11,101 bases of DNA. Source: J095 sp964407935 (GTDB taxonomy: Bacteria > Chloroflexota > Anaerolineae > 4572-78 > J111). This document shows, in pieces, positions 4,076 to 11,101 of the stretch. The stretch's first letter is position 1, and each line of letters begins with the position of its first letter. Location: NCBI GenBank assembly GCA_964407935.1, contig CAYOXS010000190.1:1-11101 (forward strand). The letters are read 5' to 3'. The notes below the pieces were generated by a model that worked only from the letters and a program-made list of their open reading frames with translations, did not search any database and was not told the DNA's origin. The position numbers were made by a program, and so were the translations under genes.

Positions 4076-7000
4076 ATGCAGGCTCAAAACCTAAAGCACT
4101 CCGTTATCCAAATTCTTGATGCCTCCGGCACAATTCAAGGAACTGGATTTATCATTGATAGCCACACTGCCGTAACGTGCGCGCATGTTGTCACCGCCGC
4201 CGGCTCAACCCCCGGTGACAGCCTTACAATTGCTTTTGCCAGTAATGGCCAAACTTGTTCATCTGTTGTAACGTCAGACTTTTGGTGTTCGCCAGAACTG
4301 GATGACATCGCCATTTTACAGCTTCAAAGCGAACTCCCCCCGCAAGTTGCCCCCCTGACGCTTGGCTCCAGCCAGCAAGCCGGCAACCATTCTTTTTATG
4401 CCTTTGGCTACCCGCAGGTTGGTGATATTCAGGGGGTTTGGGCGCAGGGCACCATTTTGGGCGCCATAACCAACAGCAACGGGCTTTCAATGCTGCAAAT
4501 TCGGGCGCAGGAAATCGTCGAAGGTATGAGCGGCGCGCCAGTGTTTGATACCCACACCAGCCGGGTGGTGGGCATGGTTACCGCCACGTACTACCCGGCC
4601 AACGGCAGCCACAAACTCAGAGACGTCGCCTTTGCCACCCCCATTGAAGCAATCCTGCAAACGTACCCCCACGTCAAACCGGCCCTGCCCCCGTTTGAAC
4701 CCCATGCCGATATTTCAATTAACCAGGCCCCGCCGTTGCCGCTCCATTTTGTGCCGCGTCCGGAAATCACCGATTCGGTCAAGCAGCGTTTGCTAGACAA
4801 AAACCCGGTTACACCCGGTATGGTGCCATACAGCGCCTTACTGGGGCTGGGGGGCATTGGCAAAAGTACCGTTGCCGCTGCGCTGGCTTATGACCCGGAA
4901 CTTCAGCGTCGCTTTAGCGACGGGGTTTTTTGGGCGACGGTTGGTCAGGAACCTGACCTGTTAAACTTACTCGTCAACTGGATTCACGCGCTTGGCAATT
5001 ACGATTTTAACCCCTCCTCCATCGATACCGCCTCAAATCATCTCAAAAACCTGCTGCAACACAAGTCGGTGTTGTTAATTCTGGACGATGTCTGGAACGC
5101 CGAACACATTGAGCCGCTGGCCGTGTGCTGCTGCCACGGCCATATTTTGGTCACCACGCGCCGGTTTGATGTTGCCGAAGAGCCGGGAGCCGCCATATTT
5201 CAGCTAGAGGTGATGAGTCCGGCCCAAACGCTCAACTTGTTAGCCACCAAAATGAATCGCGAGTTGAACGACGCCGAACGCAGCGATGCCCTGCGGCTGG
5301 CCGAAGCTGTTGGTTTTTTGCCGCTGGCCCTGGAACTGGCTGCGGCGCGGGTGGCTCGCGGCACGCCCTGGTCGGCGTTGCGCCAGGCGCTGGAAAAAGA
5401 GGTGGCCCAACTGGAAGCACTGGAAGCCCCCCGCCGCCGCCGCCGCGAAAAATCACAGGTAGAGGCCTCATTCAATTTGAGCTTGAAAGCTCTTCAGGAT
5501 GACGACGAAGAAACACGGCAGGCTTTTATCTGGCTGGGCATTTTGCCGGAAGATGTTCAAATTACGGCCCCAATGGTCACTACCATCTGGCAAATTGATG
5601 CAGCCAAAGCGGCGGATACCCTGGAAATTTTGTGGAACGACGCCCTGCTTCTGCCGGGAGCGCCGGTTTGGCTTGATGGGCAGGAATGGCCCAGCTATCG
5701 CCTGCACGACCTGCTGCGCGATATCGCTCGCCGGCTGCTGACGATGCCCGAACCAAACGGACTGGGGTTGAGCTTGCCCGCCGTTCACGCCACATTACTG
5801 GAGCGCTACAAAAAACGCACCAAAGGCAGCCAGTGGCACACCCTGCCAGACGACGGTTATATTCACACCTATCTGGCCTGGCATCTGGAACAGGCCGGGC
5901 AGTTTGATCAAATTCACCTGCTACTCAGCGAAGAAACACCCGCTGGCCGTAACGGCTGGTTTCACGCTAGAGAACAATTGGGGCAGCTCTCCGGCTACCT
6001 GGCCGATGTAAATTTGGCGTCCCGGCTGCTCCAACGCCAAAATCTGCCCCGGGAAACGGTCGTCGGGCTGCAAATCAGATACGCCCTCATTACCGCCTCG
6101 CTGAACAGCCTGGCCCGAAATATCCCGTTCTCGTTGTTGACGGCGCTGGTTGAGAAAAAACTCTGGACCGCGGCCCAGGGATTGACCTACGCCCACCAGC
6201 TCCGTAACGTTGAGGACCAGGCCAGGGCGCTGATCGAGTTATCACGCACCCTGTCACCGGGCGCAAAAATGCCGGTGGTAAACAAGGCCATCGACGTTGC
6301 CCTGCAAATCACCGATTCCTGGCAGCAAACCGAAACCCTGATGGCTTTGGCTGAGCGACTGGCCGAATTTGGCCAAATTGATCATGCGTTGGGCGTTGTT
6401 TGTGAAATCAAAAATGAGCATTGGCAGGCCGAAGCGCTAACCAGGCTCATTCCTCACAGCTCAAAAATTGATCTTTTGCAGGTTTTGGCCGCGGCCCGCG
6501 CCATTGACGAAGAGGAGCAGCGGGCCGAAGTTTTTTCTGAACTTATCCCCCATCTGCTGCCGCCGACGCAGCTTGAGGTAATGCAAGAAACTTTGGCCGC
6601 CGCCAAAAATATGAGCGACGAGGAACAGATTGCTGAGTTTTTGGCCAAATTGGCGCCCTGTTTTCCCCCGGATTTGCTCATCCAGTCATTGGAAGTTGCG
6701 CACAGCATCGAGTGGGAGGGCGCTCGCGCCGAGCTGCTGGCCGAACTTGCCCCATTTTTGCCCGACCCGCTGCGCGAACAAACCCTGGTTGAAGCCATCG
6801 CCATTACCAAAAATATCCAGTTTGACGAGCTGCGCCGGCAAATATTGGTCAGCCTCGCGCCCCATTTGCCGGAGAAATTAATTACCCGCGCCGTGGCCAG
6901 CGCCTGGCTTATCAAATCGGCCAAAACCCGGGCCAAAGCTCTGGCGCAATTAGCGCCACACCTGCCGGCAGAGATGCAGGCAAAAGCGTACCACGAAATT

Positions 7001-9178
7001 CAAACTGCCGTAGAAAATGCTACAGACCGGGTTAACCAGGTCTCGCTGGCGGCGCTGCTGGCCCCCTATCTAATGCCGCAGCAGAAAAGCCATGTGCTGC
7101 AAACTGCCTTAAAATCCATAAAACTTGTGCCGCAGCATTGGAAACGCGCCGATTTACTGGCAGCGCTGGTGCCGCAGTTGCCCGCGCCGCTGCTCGCAGA
7201 AGCACTGGCCATCGCCAAAGCCATACAAGATACCGAAGGCCAAACGGCCAACCTTTGCCATATTGCCATCAAAATGGCCGACTGTAACCAACACGCCGCC
7301 GCGCTGGCTACCGTCCGGGACATCAAAAGCCCCTGGCCGCGAGCCAAAACCCTGGCCAGTCTGGCTCCGCAATTAGCCCCGGAGTTACGCCGAACCGTGC
7401 TCCACGAAGCGCTGGAAATTGCCCAAACCATCACCAATGAGGTTGAGCAGGCCGCCGCCCTGACCCAATTGGCCCCCCAATTGGCCGAACTGGGATACCC
7501 GGAGGCGGCATTGGAAGCCGTGCAGAATATCTGGTACGAGCAGTGGCAGGTTAGAGCGCTGGCCAGCATTGCCCCCCACTTGCCAGAAGCGCAACTGGTT
7601 GAAGCCCTGCATCTGACCCAAACCATCAAAGACGGGGCCAACCGCACCGAAGCGCTGGTGGGCCTGGCGCCGCACCTGGCCGAACCCCTGCTGCTCAACG
7701 CGCTGCACTCGGTGCAATCTATCCACGATGGGCAGCGCCGCGCCGAAGCGCTGCTGGGGCTTATCCCGCATCTGCCGGAAGCGGCCAAACTAAAAGCGCT
7801 GCGCGGCATGCTCACCGCGGTGCGGCTGGGCTGGGATCAACCCAAACAACTGCACGTGCTGGCCGATCTGGCGCCTCAACTACCGGCTTCCCTGCGCGCC
7901 GAAACTATGCAGCAGCTTAATGGCACCATCTGGCAGCTCAACAGCGAAATTGAACAAGCCGGTGTGCTGGCGCGGCTGGCGCCCTATCTGCCCCACAGCG
8001 ACCACGCCCGCGCCCTGGAAACGCTGCAAGCCATGCGCAACGACACGGCTCGAGTGGATGGTTTGATCGGTTTGGCTCCCTATTTTTCGCCCAAACAGCT
8101 ATCGCAGGCCCTCAAAATAGCTGCTGCTACGCCCAACGAAATTCAACGGGCCAGAGCGCTGGTCGGGCTGCTGCCGTGCCTGTCGCCCCTGCACTTTGAG
8201 CCGCTGCTCGAAGCGATTCCGGCTTTTCAGAACGAGGCCCAAAAAGCGCACGTGCTGGCCCATATAACCCCCTGCGCACCCGAATATTTGTTAGCGCCCA
8301 TCGACCAACTGGCCCAGACTATTCAGGACCAGTGGCGCCGATCAGAAATACAGGTGGAACTTTCGCTGCGTTACGGGCAAACCGGCCGGCCAGAAAAAGC
8401 GCTGCATACCGCTCGCGCCACCTGGGACAACGTAAAACGGGCCATTGTGCTGGCCCAACTGTACCCACACCTGCCGCCGCCGCTCAACACCCAGGCGCTC
8501 GACGATGCGCTGTCGGCCTACAAAAATATCTGGTACGCCAAGTGGCAGGCCGAAGTATTGGCCGAACTGACGCCTCATCTGGCTGAGGAAGATCGCCTGC
8601 CCCTGCTGCGAAATCTGCTTGAAACCATTGCCGCTTTGCCCGATGAACGCAAACGGGCCGAGGCGCTGGGCCAAATTTTGCCGCACATCCCCGGCAAACT
8701 GCTGCCCGACGCCCTGACCATTATCAAAAGCATTGGCCACCGGCCCAGCCAGATTGAGCTGTTGGCCCAGCTTATTCCCGCAACACCGCCAGCCTTACAG
8801 GCCGATCTGCTGGCCGCCATTCGCCAACTGGGCGATGCGCCGGCCCGGGTGCTTTTGCAGGCCAAACTGGCCCTGTTTATGGCCAGTCCCCACGCTGACC
8901 AACTGCTCAAAGAAACGCAAACCCTCGTCTGGTCGGCGGAGAATCGGGATCAGTTAGATGACATTCTGGCCCAAATTCTCCCAACCCTGGCCCAACTCCC
9001 GCCCGAACAACTGCACCAAATCTGGCAGGAGATGCTGCCCCACCTTAACCAGCGCCAGCGCAAAAATCTGCTCACCGACGTAAAAACACTGGAGCCGATC
9101 ATTTTGTCGCTGGGCGGCACCGAGTCGATGGCCGAAATCAGCCGCGCCATTCAGGATGTTGGCCGCTGGTGGCCGTAA
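4076..9178 (+). CDS. Trypsin-like protease / NB-ARC STAND NTPase / helical-repeat protein
   Basis: This 1,700-residue protein has the three-part layout of NLR-type switches. Residues about 8-200 are a trypsin-like serine protease of the HtrA/Trypsin_2 kind, with H37 (CAHVV), D77 (DDIAIL) and S152 (GMSGAP) as an intact triad. No signal peptide or membrane segment is seen, so it should act in the cytoplasm. Residues about 225-560 are an NB-ARC domain: P-loop GLGGIGKST (257-265), Walker B LLILDDVW (333-340), sensor stretch ILVTTRR (357-363), GFLPLAL (413-419, the GLPLA motif) and an LHD (543-545) in the MHD position of the winged helix. From about 710 to 1667 run some 28 two-helix repeats, presumably the ligand sensor. 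By analogy with STAND proteins such as Avs and plant or animal NLRs, ligand binding would drive ATP-dependent oligomerisation and activate the protease; that is inference. ATG 4076 is chosen because the protease fold begins almost at once. It has no co-directional partner gene. Confidence 0.9.
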   Translation: MQAQNLKHSVIQILDASGTIQGTGFIIDSHTAVTCAHVVTAAGSTPGDSLTIAFASNGQTCSSVVTSDFWCSPELDDIAILQLQSELPPQVAPLTLGSSQQAGNHSFYAFGYPQVGDIQGVWAQGTILGAITNSNGLSMLQIRAQEIVEGMSGAPVFDTHTSRVVGMVTATYYPANGSHKLRDVAFATPIEAILQTYPHVKPALPPFEPHADISINQAPPLPLHFVPRPEITDSVKQRLLDKNPVTPGMVPYSALLGLGGIGKSTVAAALAYDPELQRRFSDGVFWATVGQEPDLLNLLVNWIHALGNYDFNPSSIDTASNHLKNLLQHKSVLLILDDVWNAEHIEPLAVCCCHGHILVTTRRFDVAEEPGAAIFQLEVMSPAQTLNLLATKMNRELNDAERSDALRLAEAVGFLPLALELAAARVARGTPWSALRQALEKEVAQLEALEAPRRRRREKSQVEASFNLSLKALQDDDEETRQAFIWLGILPEDVQITAPMVTTIWQIDAAKAADTLEILWNDALLLPGAPVWLDGQEWPSYRLHDLLRDIARRLLTMPEPNGLGLSLPAVHATLLERYKKRTKGSQWHTLPDDGYIHTYLAWHLEQAGQFDQIHLLLSEETPAGRNGWFHAREQLGQLSGYLADVNLASRLLQRQNLPRETVVGLQIRYALITASLNSLARNIPFSLLTALVEKKLWTAAQGLTYAHQLRNVEDQARALIELSRTLSPGAKMPVVNKAIDVALQITDSWQQTETLMALAERLAEFGQIDHALGVVCEIKNEHWQAEALTRLIPHSSKIDLLQVLAAARAIDEEEQRAEVFSELIPHLLPPTQLEVMQETLAAAKNMSDEEQIAEFLAKLAPCFPPDLLIQSLEVAHSIEWEGARAELLAELAPFLPDPLREQTLVEAIAITKNIQFDELRRQILVSLAPHLPEKLITRAVASAWLIKSAKTRAKALAQLAPHLPAEMQAKAYHEIQTAVENATDRVNQVSLAALLAPYLMPQQKSHVLQTALKSIKLVPQHWKRADLLAALVPQLPAPLLAEALAIAKAIQDTEGQTANLCHIAIKMADCNQHAAALATVRDIKSPWPRAKTLASLAPQLAPELRRTVLHEALEIAQTITNEVEQAAALTQLAPQLAELGYPEAALEAVQNIWYEQWQVRALASIAPHLPEAQLVEALHLTQTIKDGANRTEALVGLAPHLAEPLLLNALHSVQSIHDGQRRAEALLGLIPHLPEAAKLKALRGMLTAVRLGWDQPKQLHVLADLAPQLPASLRAETMQQLNGTIWQLNSEIEQAGVLARLAPYLPHSDHARALETLQAMRNDTARVDGLIGLAPYFSPKQLSQALKIAAATPNEIQRARALVGLLPCLSPLHFEPLLEAIPAFQNEAQKAHVLAHITPCAPEYLLAPIDQLAQTIQDQWRRSEIQVELSLRYGQTGRPEKALHTARATWDNVKRAIVLAQLYPHLPPPLNTQALDDALSAYKNIWYAKWQAEVLAELTPHLAEEDRLPLLRNLLETIAALPDERKRAEALGQILPHIPGKLLPDALTIIKSIGHRPSQIELLAQLIPATPPALQADLLAAIRQLGDAPARVLLQAKLALFMASPHADQLLKETQTLVWSAENRDQLDDILAQILPTLAQLPPEQLHQIWQEMLPHLNQRQRKNLLTDVKTLEPIILSLGGTESMAEISRAIQDVGRWWP
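5432..5446 (+). repeat. (CGC)5 trinucleotide run encoding five arginines
   Basis: Five identical CGC codons encode R453-R457 in a charged linker between the GFLPLAL helix region and the winged helix of the NB-ARC protein. A run of identical codons in a GC-rich stretch can vary in length by slippage without breaking the frame. It also forms a surface-exposed polybasic site, of interest beside a trypsin-like protease. Confidence 0.6.
6203..9075 (+). repeat. Tandem two-helix (HEAT/TPR-like) repeat array within the STAND protein
   Basis: About 28 units of 32-36 residues cover residues 710 to about 1667. The common unit is roughly RAeALaxLAPHLPxxLLxxALxxAxxIxd: helix A, a short proline turn, then helix B. 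Clear copies include RAELLAELAPFLP (716 kb-independent anchor near base 6724), RAKALAQLAPHLP (near 6929) and RTEALVGLAPHLA (near 7640). At least four units have a different turn with a glycine or polar residue, such as AEFGQIDHAL, AELGYPEAAL and GQTGRPEKAL, which looks TPR-like. Tryptophan is frequent at the unit boundary (NEHWQ, PQHWK, IWYEQWQ, IWYAKWQ). Confidence 0.8.
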
Positions 9179-9180
9179 CC

Positions 9181-11061
9181 CTATCCCCGCTGTTCAATTT
9201 TTCTGAGGGCTAAATAACAAAATGCCGAGGTGACCGGCCGGCTGGCATACCAGGCTGTCCGCCGGCCGTGAGGAATCAGAAACAGCGGCTCGGCCGGCCA
9301 ACTGCCGTCGTGACGCTGGCTTTTGACGAGTGTCTCCAGCCACAATTGTTGCGGCCGGGTTAGCGTTAAAAATGCAGCCGTTTGGGGTGAATTATGTGGC
9401 CGGCGGCTTTCCTGCTCAACCCACTGCCAAAGTATTGGCTCGATTTGGGCCAGCAGCTCGCGCAAGTCAGCCGCAATCGGCCGGGCGCGTAACCGGGCCA
9501 GCACCGTTACCGCCGACCACAGCACGTAGGGCGTTACGTAATACAGCGCCGCACCCAACCCGTAAGTTTCAAACCGTCGAAATACACTGCGCGCCGAAGC
9601 CTGAATCAGCCCGGCGTATCCGGGCCAGTCAAAATCAATCAACCCCAACAGCAAATTGATTTCCGTGGCGGCGCAGCTTGCGCCCCAAACCACCGGCGAA
9701 TCCGCATCGCTGGCCGGTTCAGCGGCAAACCAGACCGGGATTTCGCCGTTGGGCCGCACGCTGGCCCGCATCTGGGCCAACGGCTCCGCCAGTTGCTGCC
9801 GCGCCGGCACTTGCGCCGCACCGGGCAAGGAGCCAAACAGCCGCAGCAGCAGCCCCAAATCGTCGGCATCGGGCGGGAGTGCCGGCAAATTGTAATAGCG
9901 ACAACCGCTGGCGTGCAGTTGGGCAAAAATGCGGGCCAGCGGCTCGGCTATTGGGTGGCCGGTTTGAGCCAGCACTTCCACCACCAGCCCGGACGGAAAC
10001 GCCTGCGCGGTCAATTCCTGCGCGCCGCCGCGCTGCACATCCCAGCTTTCTCTAAACGTTAAATCCGAAAGCAAATAGCCTTCGGCGGCGCTGAGCGCGC
10101 CGGCCAGCGCGTTGCTCACCGGTGCAAACGCTCGCGGCGCGGTCGGTTTTTTCGGTTTGAGCGAAAACAGGCGGCCCGTTTCCTGCACAAACTCGGCAGC
10201 GACAGCCAGATAGCTAGCCAGCGTCGGCAACCCGAGCGCCTCCGCCACCGACCGTGCCTCGGCCAGCCGACGCTCATCGGCCTGACACAACCGGGTGACA
10301 GCGCCGGTTAAAACCGCCGCGCCCAAAATTCGCTCCGGCGACACCGGCTGCTGCGGATCGATGCCGGCCGCGGCCATAATTTGAGCGATGGGATAAGTCA
10401 GCCGGCGCTGAGCCGCATCCCGCCGCAGCGCCAGAATTTCGGATTGAGTCTGGTAAACGCGGTTAAAAGTATCGAGCAGCGCACCAAGTTGGGGCAGATC
10501 GGCCTGCCGCCCGGCCGCGACGGCCACGGCGGCCAGCGGAATTTTGGCCAGCGCCCAGCGCCCGGCCAGCAGCGACTCGGCGGCGGACTGGTGCGCAGCA
10601 GCCAGCCGGGTTTCAGCGTATTCGGCCCAACAGGCGCGGTAATAGCTCCAAAATTCCGACCCCGGCGGAAAAATCTGAGCCAGTTCAACCGCCGCTTGCT
10701 GGAAAAGCAACTCGGCCAGCGGCGCATCGGCGGCCGAAAAGCCGCTGCTGGCATCGGCCATCAACTCCTCCAGCGACGTGCCGGCAAACAGAAACACCAG
10801 CGCCGGCTGCAGGTGGCGCAACAGCGACTCGTCCGCGGCTTGCCAATCGGTCAGCAGCCAAAAATGCAAAACCAGCAGCGGGTGATCGTGAGGACGACTG
10901 AGAATATCGACAAATTGGCCGGAATCGCTGTGCAGGATGGCCAGATCGTTTTTGAGCAGCGCGGCTCGCTGGTGCAGGTGGGGCGGCAGGCTGCCAAAAA
11001 ACTGCTCAACTGCCGGCCAGGCTTTTATTCGGTTTGAATAAAAAGCGGTGAACTCGTCCAT
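9181..11061 (-). CDS. Terpene cyclase-like protein with class II barrel and degenerate class I-like N-terminus
   Basis: This 626-residue protein is all-helical and lacks a signal peptide. The C-terminal half (about 325-626) resembles the alpha/alpha barrel of squalene-hopene and class II diterpene cyclases. PPDADDLGLLLRLFG (396-410) contains D398-A-D400-D401, the DxDD motif whose central Asp protonates the substrate in class II cyclases. SQRHDGSW (581-588) is a QW-type motif, and the C-terminal TSAFCYLALRKI fits the last barrel helix. Residues about 60-300 look like an isoprenoid synthase fold. They include a QPALVFLFAG stretch (85-94) like the LRP-L-V-L helix, and YQTQSEILALRRD (203-215) followed by LTYPI (221-225), where polyprenyl synthases carry DDxxD and a TYP sequence. 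No DDxxD or NSE motif is present, so class I ionisation is unlikely. Substrate is unknown; prenyl diphosphate or squalene-like chains are possible. It may equally be a non-enzymatic relative. The stop lies two bases from that of the STAND gene. ATG 11061 has no ribosome site, and the frame stays open to the window edge. Confidence 0.68.
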   Translation of the reverse strand: MDEFTAFYSNRIKAWPAVEQFFGSLPPHLHQRAALLKNDLAILHSDSGQFVDILSRPHDHPLLVLHFWLLTDWQAADESLLRHLQPALVFLFAGTSLEELMADASSGFSAADAPLAELLFQQAAVELAQIFPPGSEFWSYYRACWAEYAETRLAAAHQSAAESLLAGRWALAKIPLAAVAVAAGRQADLPQLGALLDTFNRVYQTQSEILALRRDAAQRRLTYPIAQIMAAAGIDPQQPVSPERILGAAVLTGAVTRLCQADERRLAEARSVAEALGLPTLASYLAVAAEFVQETGRLFSLKPKKPTAPRAFAPVSNALAGALSAAEGYLLSDLTFRESWDVQRGGAQELTAQAFPSGLVVEVLAQTGHPIAEPLARIFAQLHASGCRYYNLPALPPDADDLGLLLRLFGSLPGAAQVPARQQLAEPLAQMRASVRPNGEIPVWFAAEPASDADSPVVWGASCAATEINLLLGLIDFDWPGYAGLIQASARSVFRRFETYGLGAALYYVTPYVLWSAVTVLARLRARPIAADLRELLAQIEPILWQWVEQESRRPHNSPQTAAFLTLTRPQQLWLETLVKSQRHDGSWPAEPLFLIPHGRRTAWYASRPVTSAFCYLALRKIEQRG

Positions 11062-11064
11062 AAT

Positions 11065-11101
11065 AAAAAAGCTATCTGATTTTAACGCAGATAGCTTTTT
11101 T
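11065..11101. terminator. Perfect 14-bp terminator-like hairpin before the cyclase-like gene
   Basis: AAAAAAGCTATCTG (11065-11078) pairs perfectly with CAGATAGCTTTTTT (11088-11101) around a nine-base loop, giving T-tracts on both strands. On the minus strand the T-tract ends three bases before the ATG at 11061. It may be the terminator of a neighbouring gene outside the window (either side) or an attenuator in the leader of the cyclase-like gene. The loop read on the minus strand contains TAAAAT (11084-11079), a possible -10 whose -35 would lie beyond the window. Confidence 0.75.

Noticed and set aside
7066..7815. A 249-codon open frame antisense to the STAND repeat array
   Set aside because: It mirrors the repeated GC-rich codons of the sense gene, is Ser/Ala/Arg-rich with no recognisable motif, and lies entirely within a well-supported coding region.
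6203..9075. CRISPR array or DNA tandem repeat
   Set aside because: The periodicity is at protein level only (32-36 residues, degenerate). There are no identical repeats with unique spacers.
10381..11037. A 218-codon plus-strand frame opposite the cyclase-like gene
   Set aside because: Its composition is Gln/Arg/Gly-rich with no domain signal, and the opposite strand carries a convincing DADD/QW protein. It is a shadow frame.
4076..11061. A two-gene defence system made of the STAND protein and the cyclase-like protein
   Set aside because: The genes are convergent, not co-transcribed, and share no domain logic. Adjacency alone does not support a joint system.

Overview
The window looks like a piece of a moderately GC-rich bacterial chromosome, most likely from the Chloroflexota (Anaerolineae-like). 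This is inferred from the style of the genes: a DtxR regulator fused to FeoA domains, a FeoB split into GTPase and permease proteins, and a giant protease/NB-ARC/helical-repeat protein. No rRNA or other taxonomic marker is present, so the assignment is tentative. I see no tRNA or rRNA gene, CRISPR array, transposase or integrase.

Layout. Bases 1-39 hold the terminator of a gene lying to the left. Bases 65-122 hold a 24-base near-perfect palindrome and a cluster of G6/C6 tracts. A consensus sigma-70 promoter (163-191) and an IdeR/DtxR-type palindrome at the expected transcription start (200-223) precede a tightly overlapping three-gene ferrous iron operon on the plus strand (255-3476). It encodes a DtxR-FeoA-FeoA regulator, the FeoB G-protein and the FeoB membrane permease. 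A bidirectional terminator (3588-3618) separates it from a convergent small ferredoxin gene (3633-3869, minus). A 35-codon minus-strand ORF with a very strong ribosome binding site lies between feoB and that terminator.

A 206-base divergent spacer (3870-4075), rich in small inverted and direct repeats, carries an extended -10 promoter for a 1,700-residue protein (4076-9178). That protein has an N-terminal trypsin-like serine protease with an intact His/Asp/Ser triad, an NB-ARC STAND NTPase core, and about 28 tandem two-helix repeats. This is the most interesting object in the window: an apparent single-protein, NLR-like switch in which ligand sensing by the repeats would release a protease. 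Antiviral defence is the obvious hypothesis but is not shown by the sequence.

The last gene (9181-11061, minus) converges on the STAND gene with only two bases between the stop codons. Its C-terminal half resembles the class II terpene cyclase/squalene-hopene cyclase barrel, with a DADD motif and one QW-type motif. Its N-terminal half looks like an isoprenoid synthase fold that lacks Asp-rich metal motifs. A perfect 14-bp terminator-like hairpin sits three bases upstream of its start codon and runs to the window edge.

How the parts work together. The regulator, FeoB-G and FeoB-permease form an autoregulated iron uptake unit. The ferredoxin, STAND protein and cyclase-like protein each look like single-gene units, and nothing in the sequence ties them to one another functionally.
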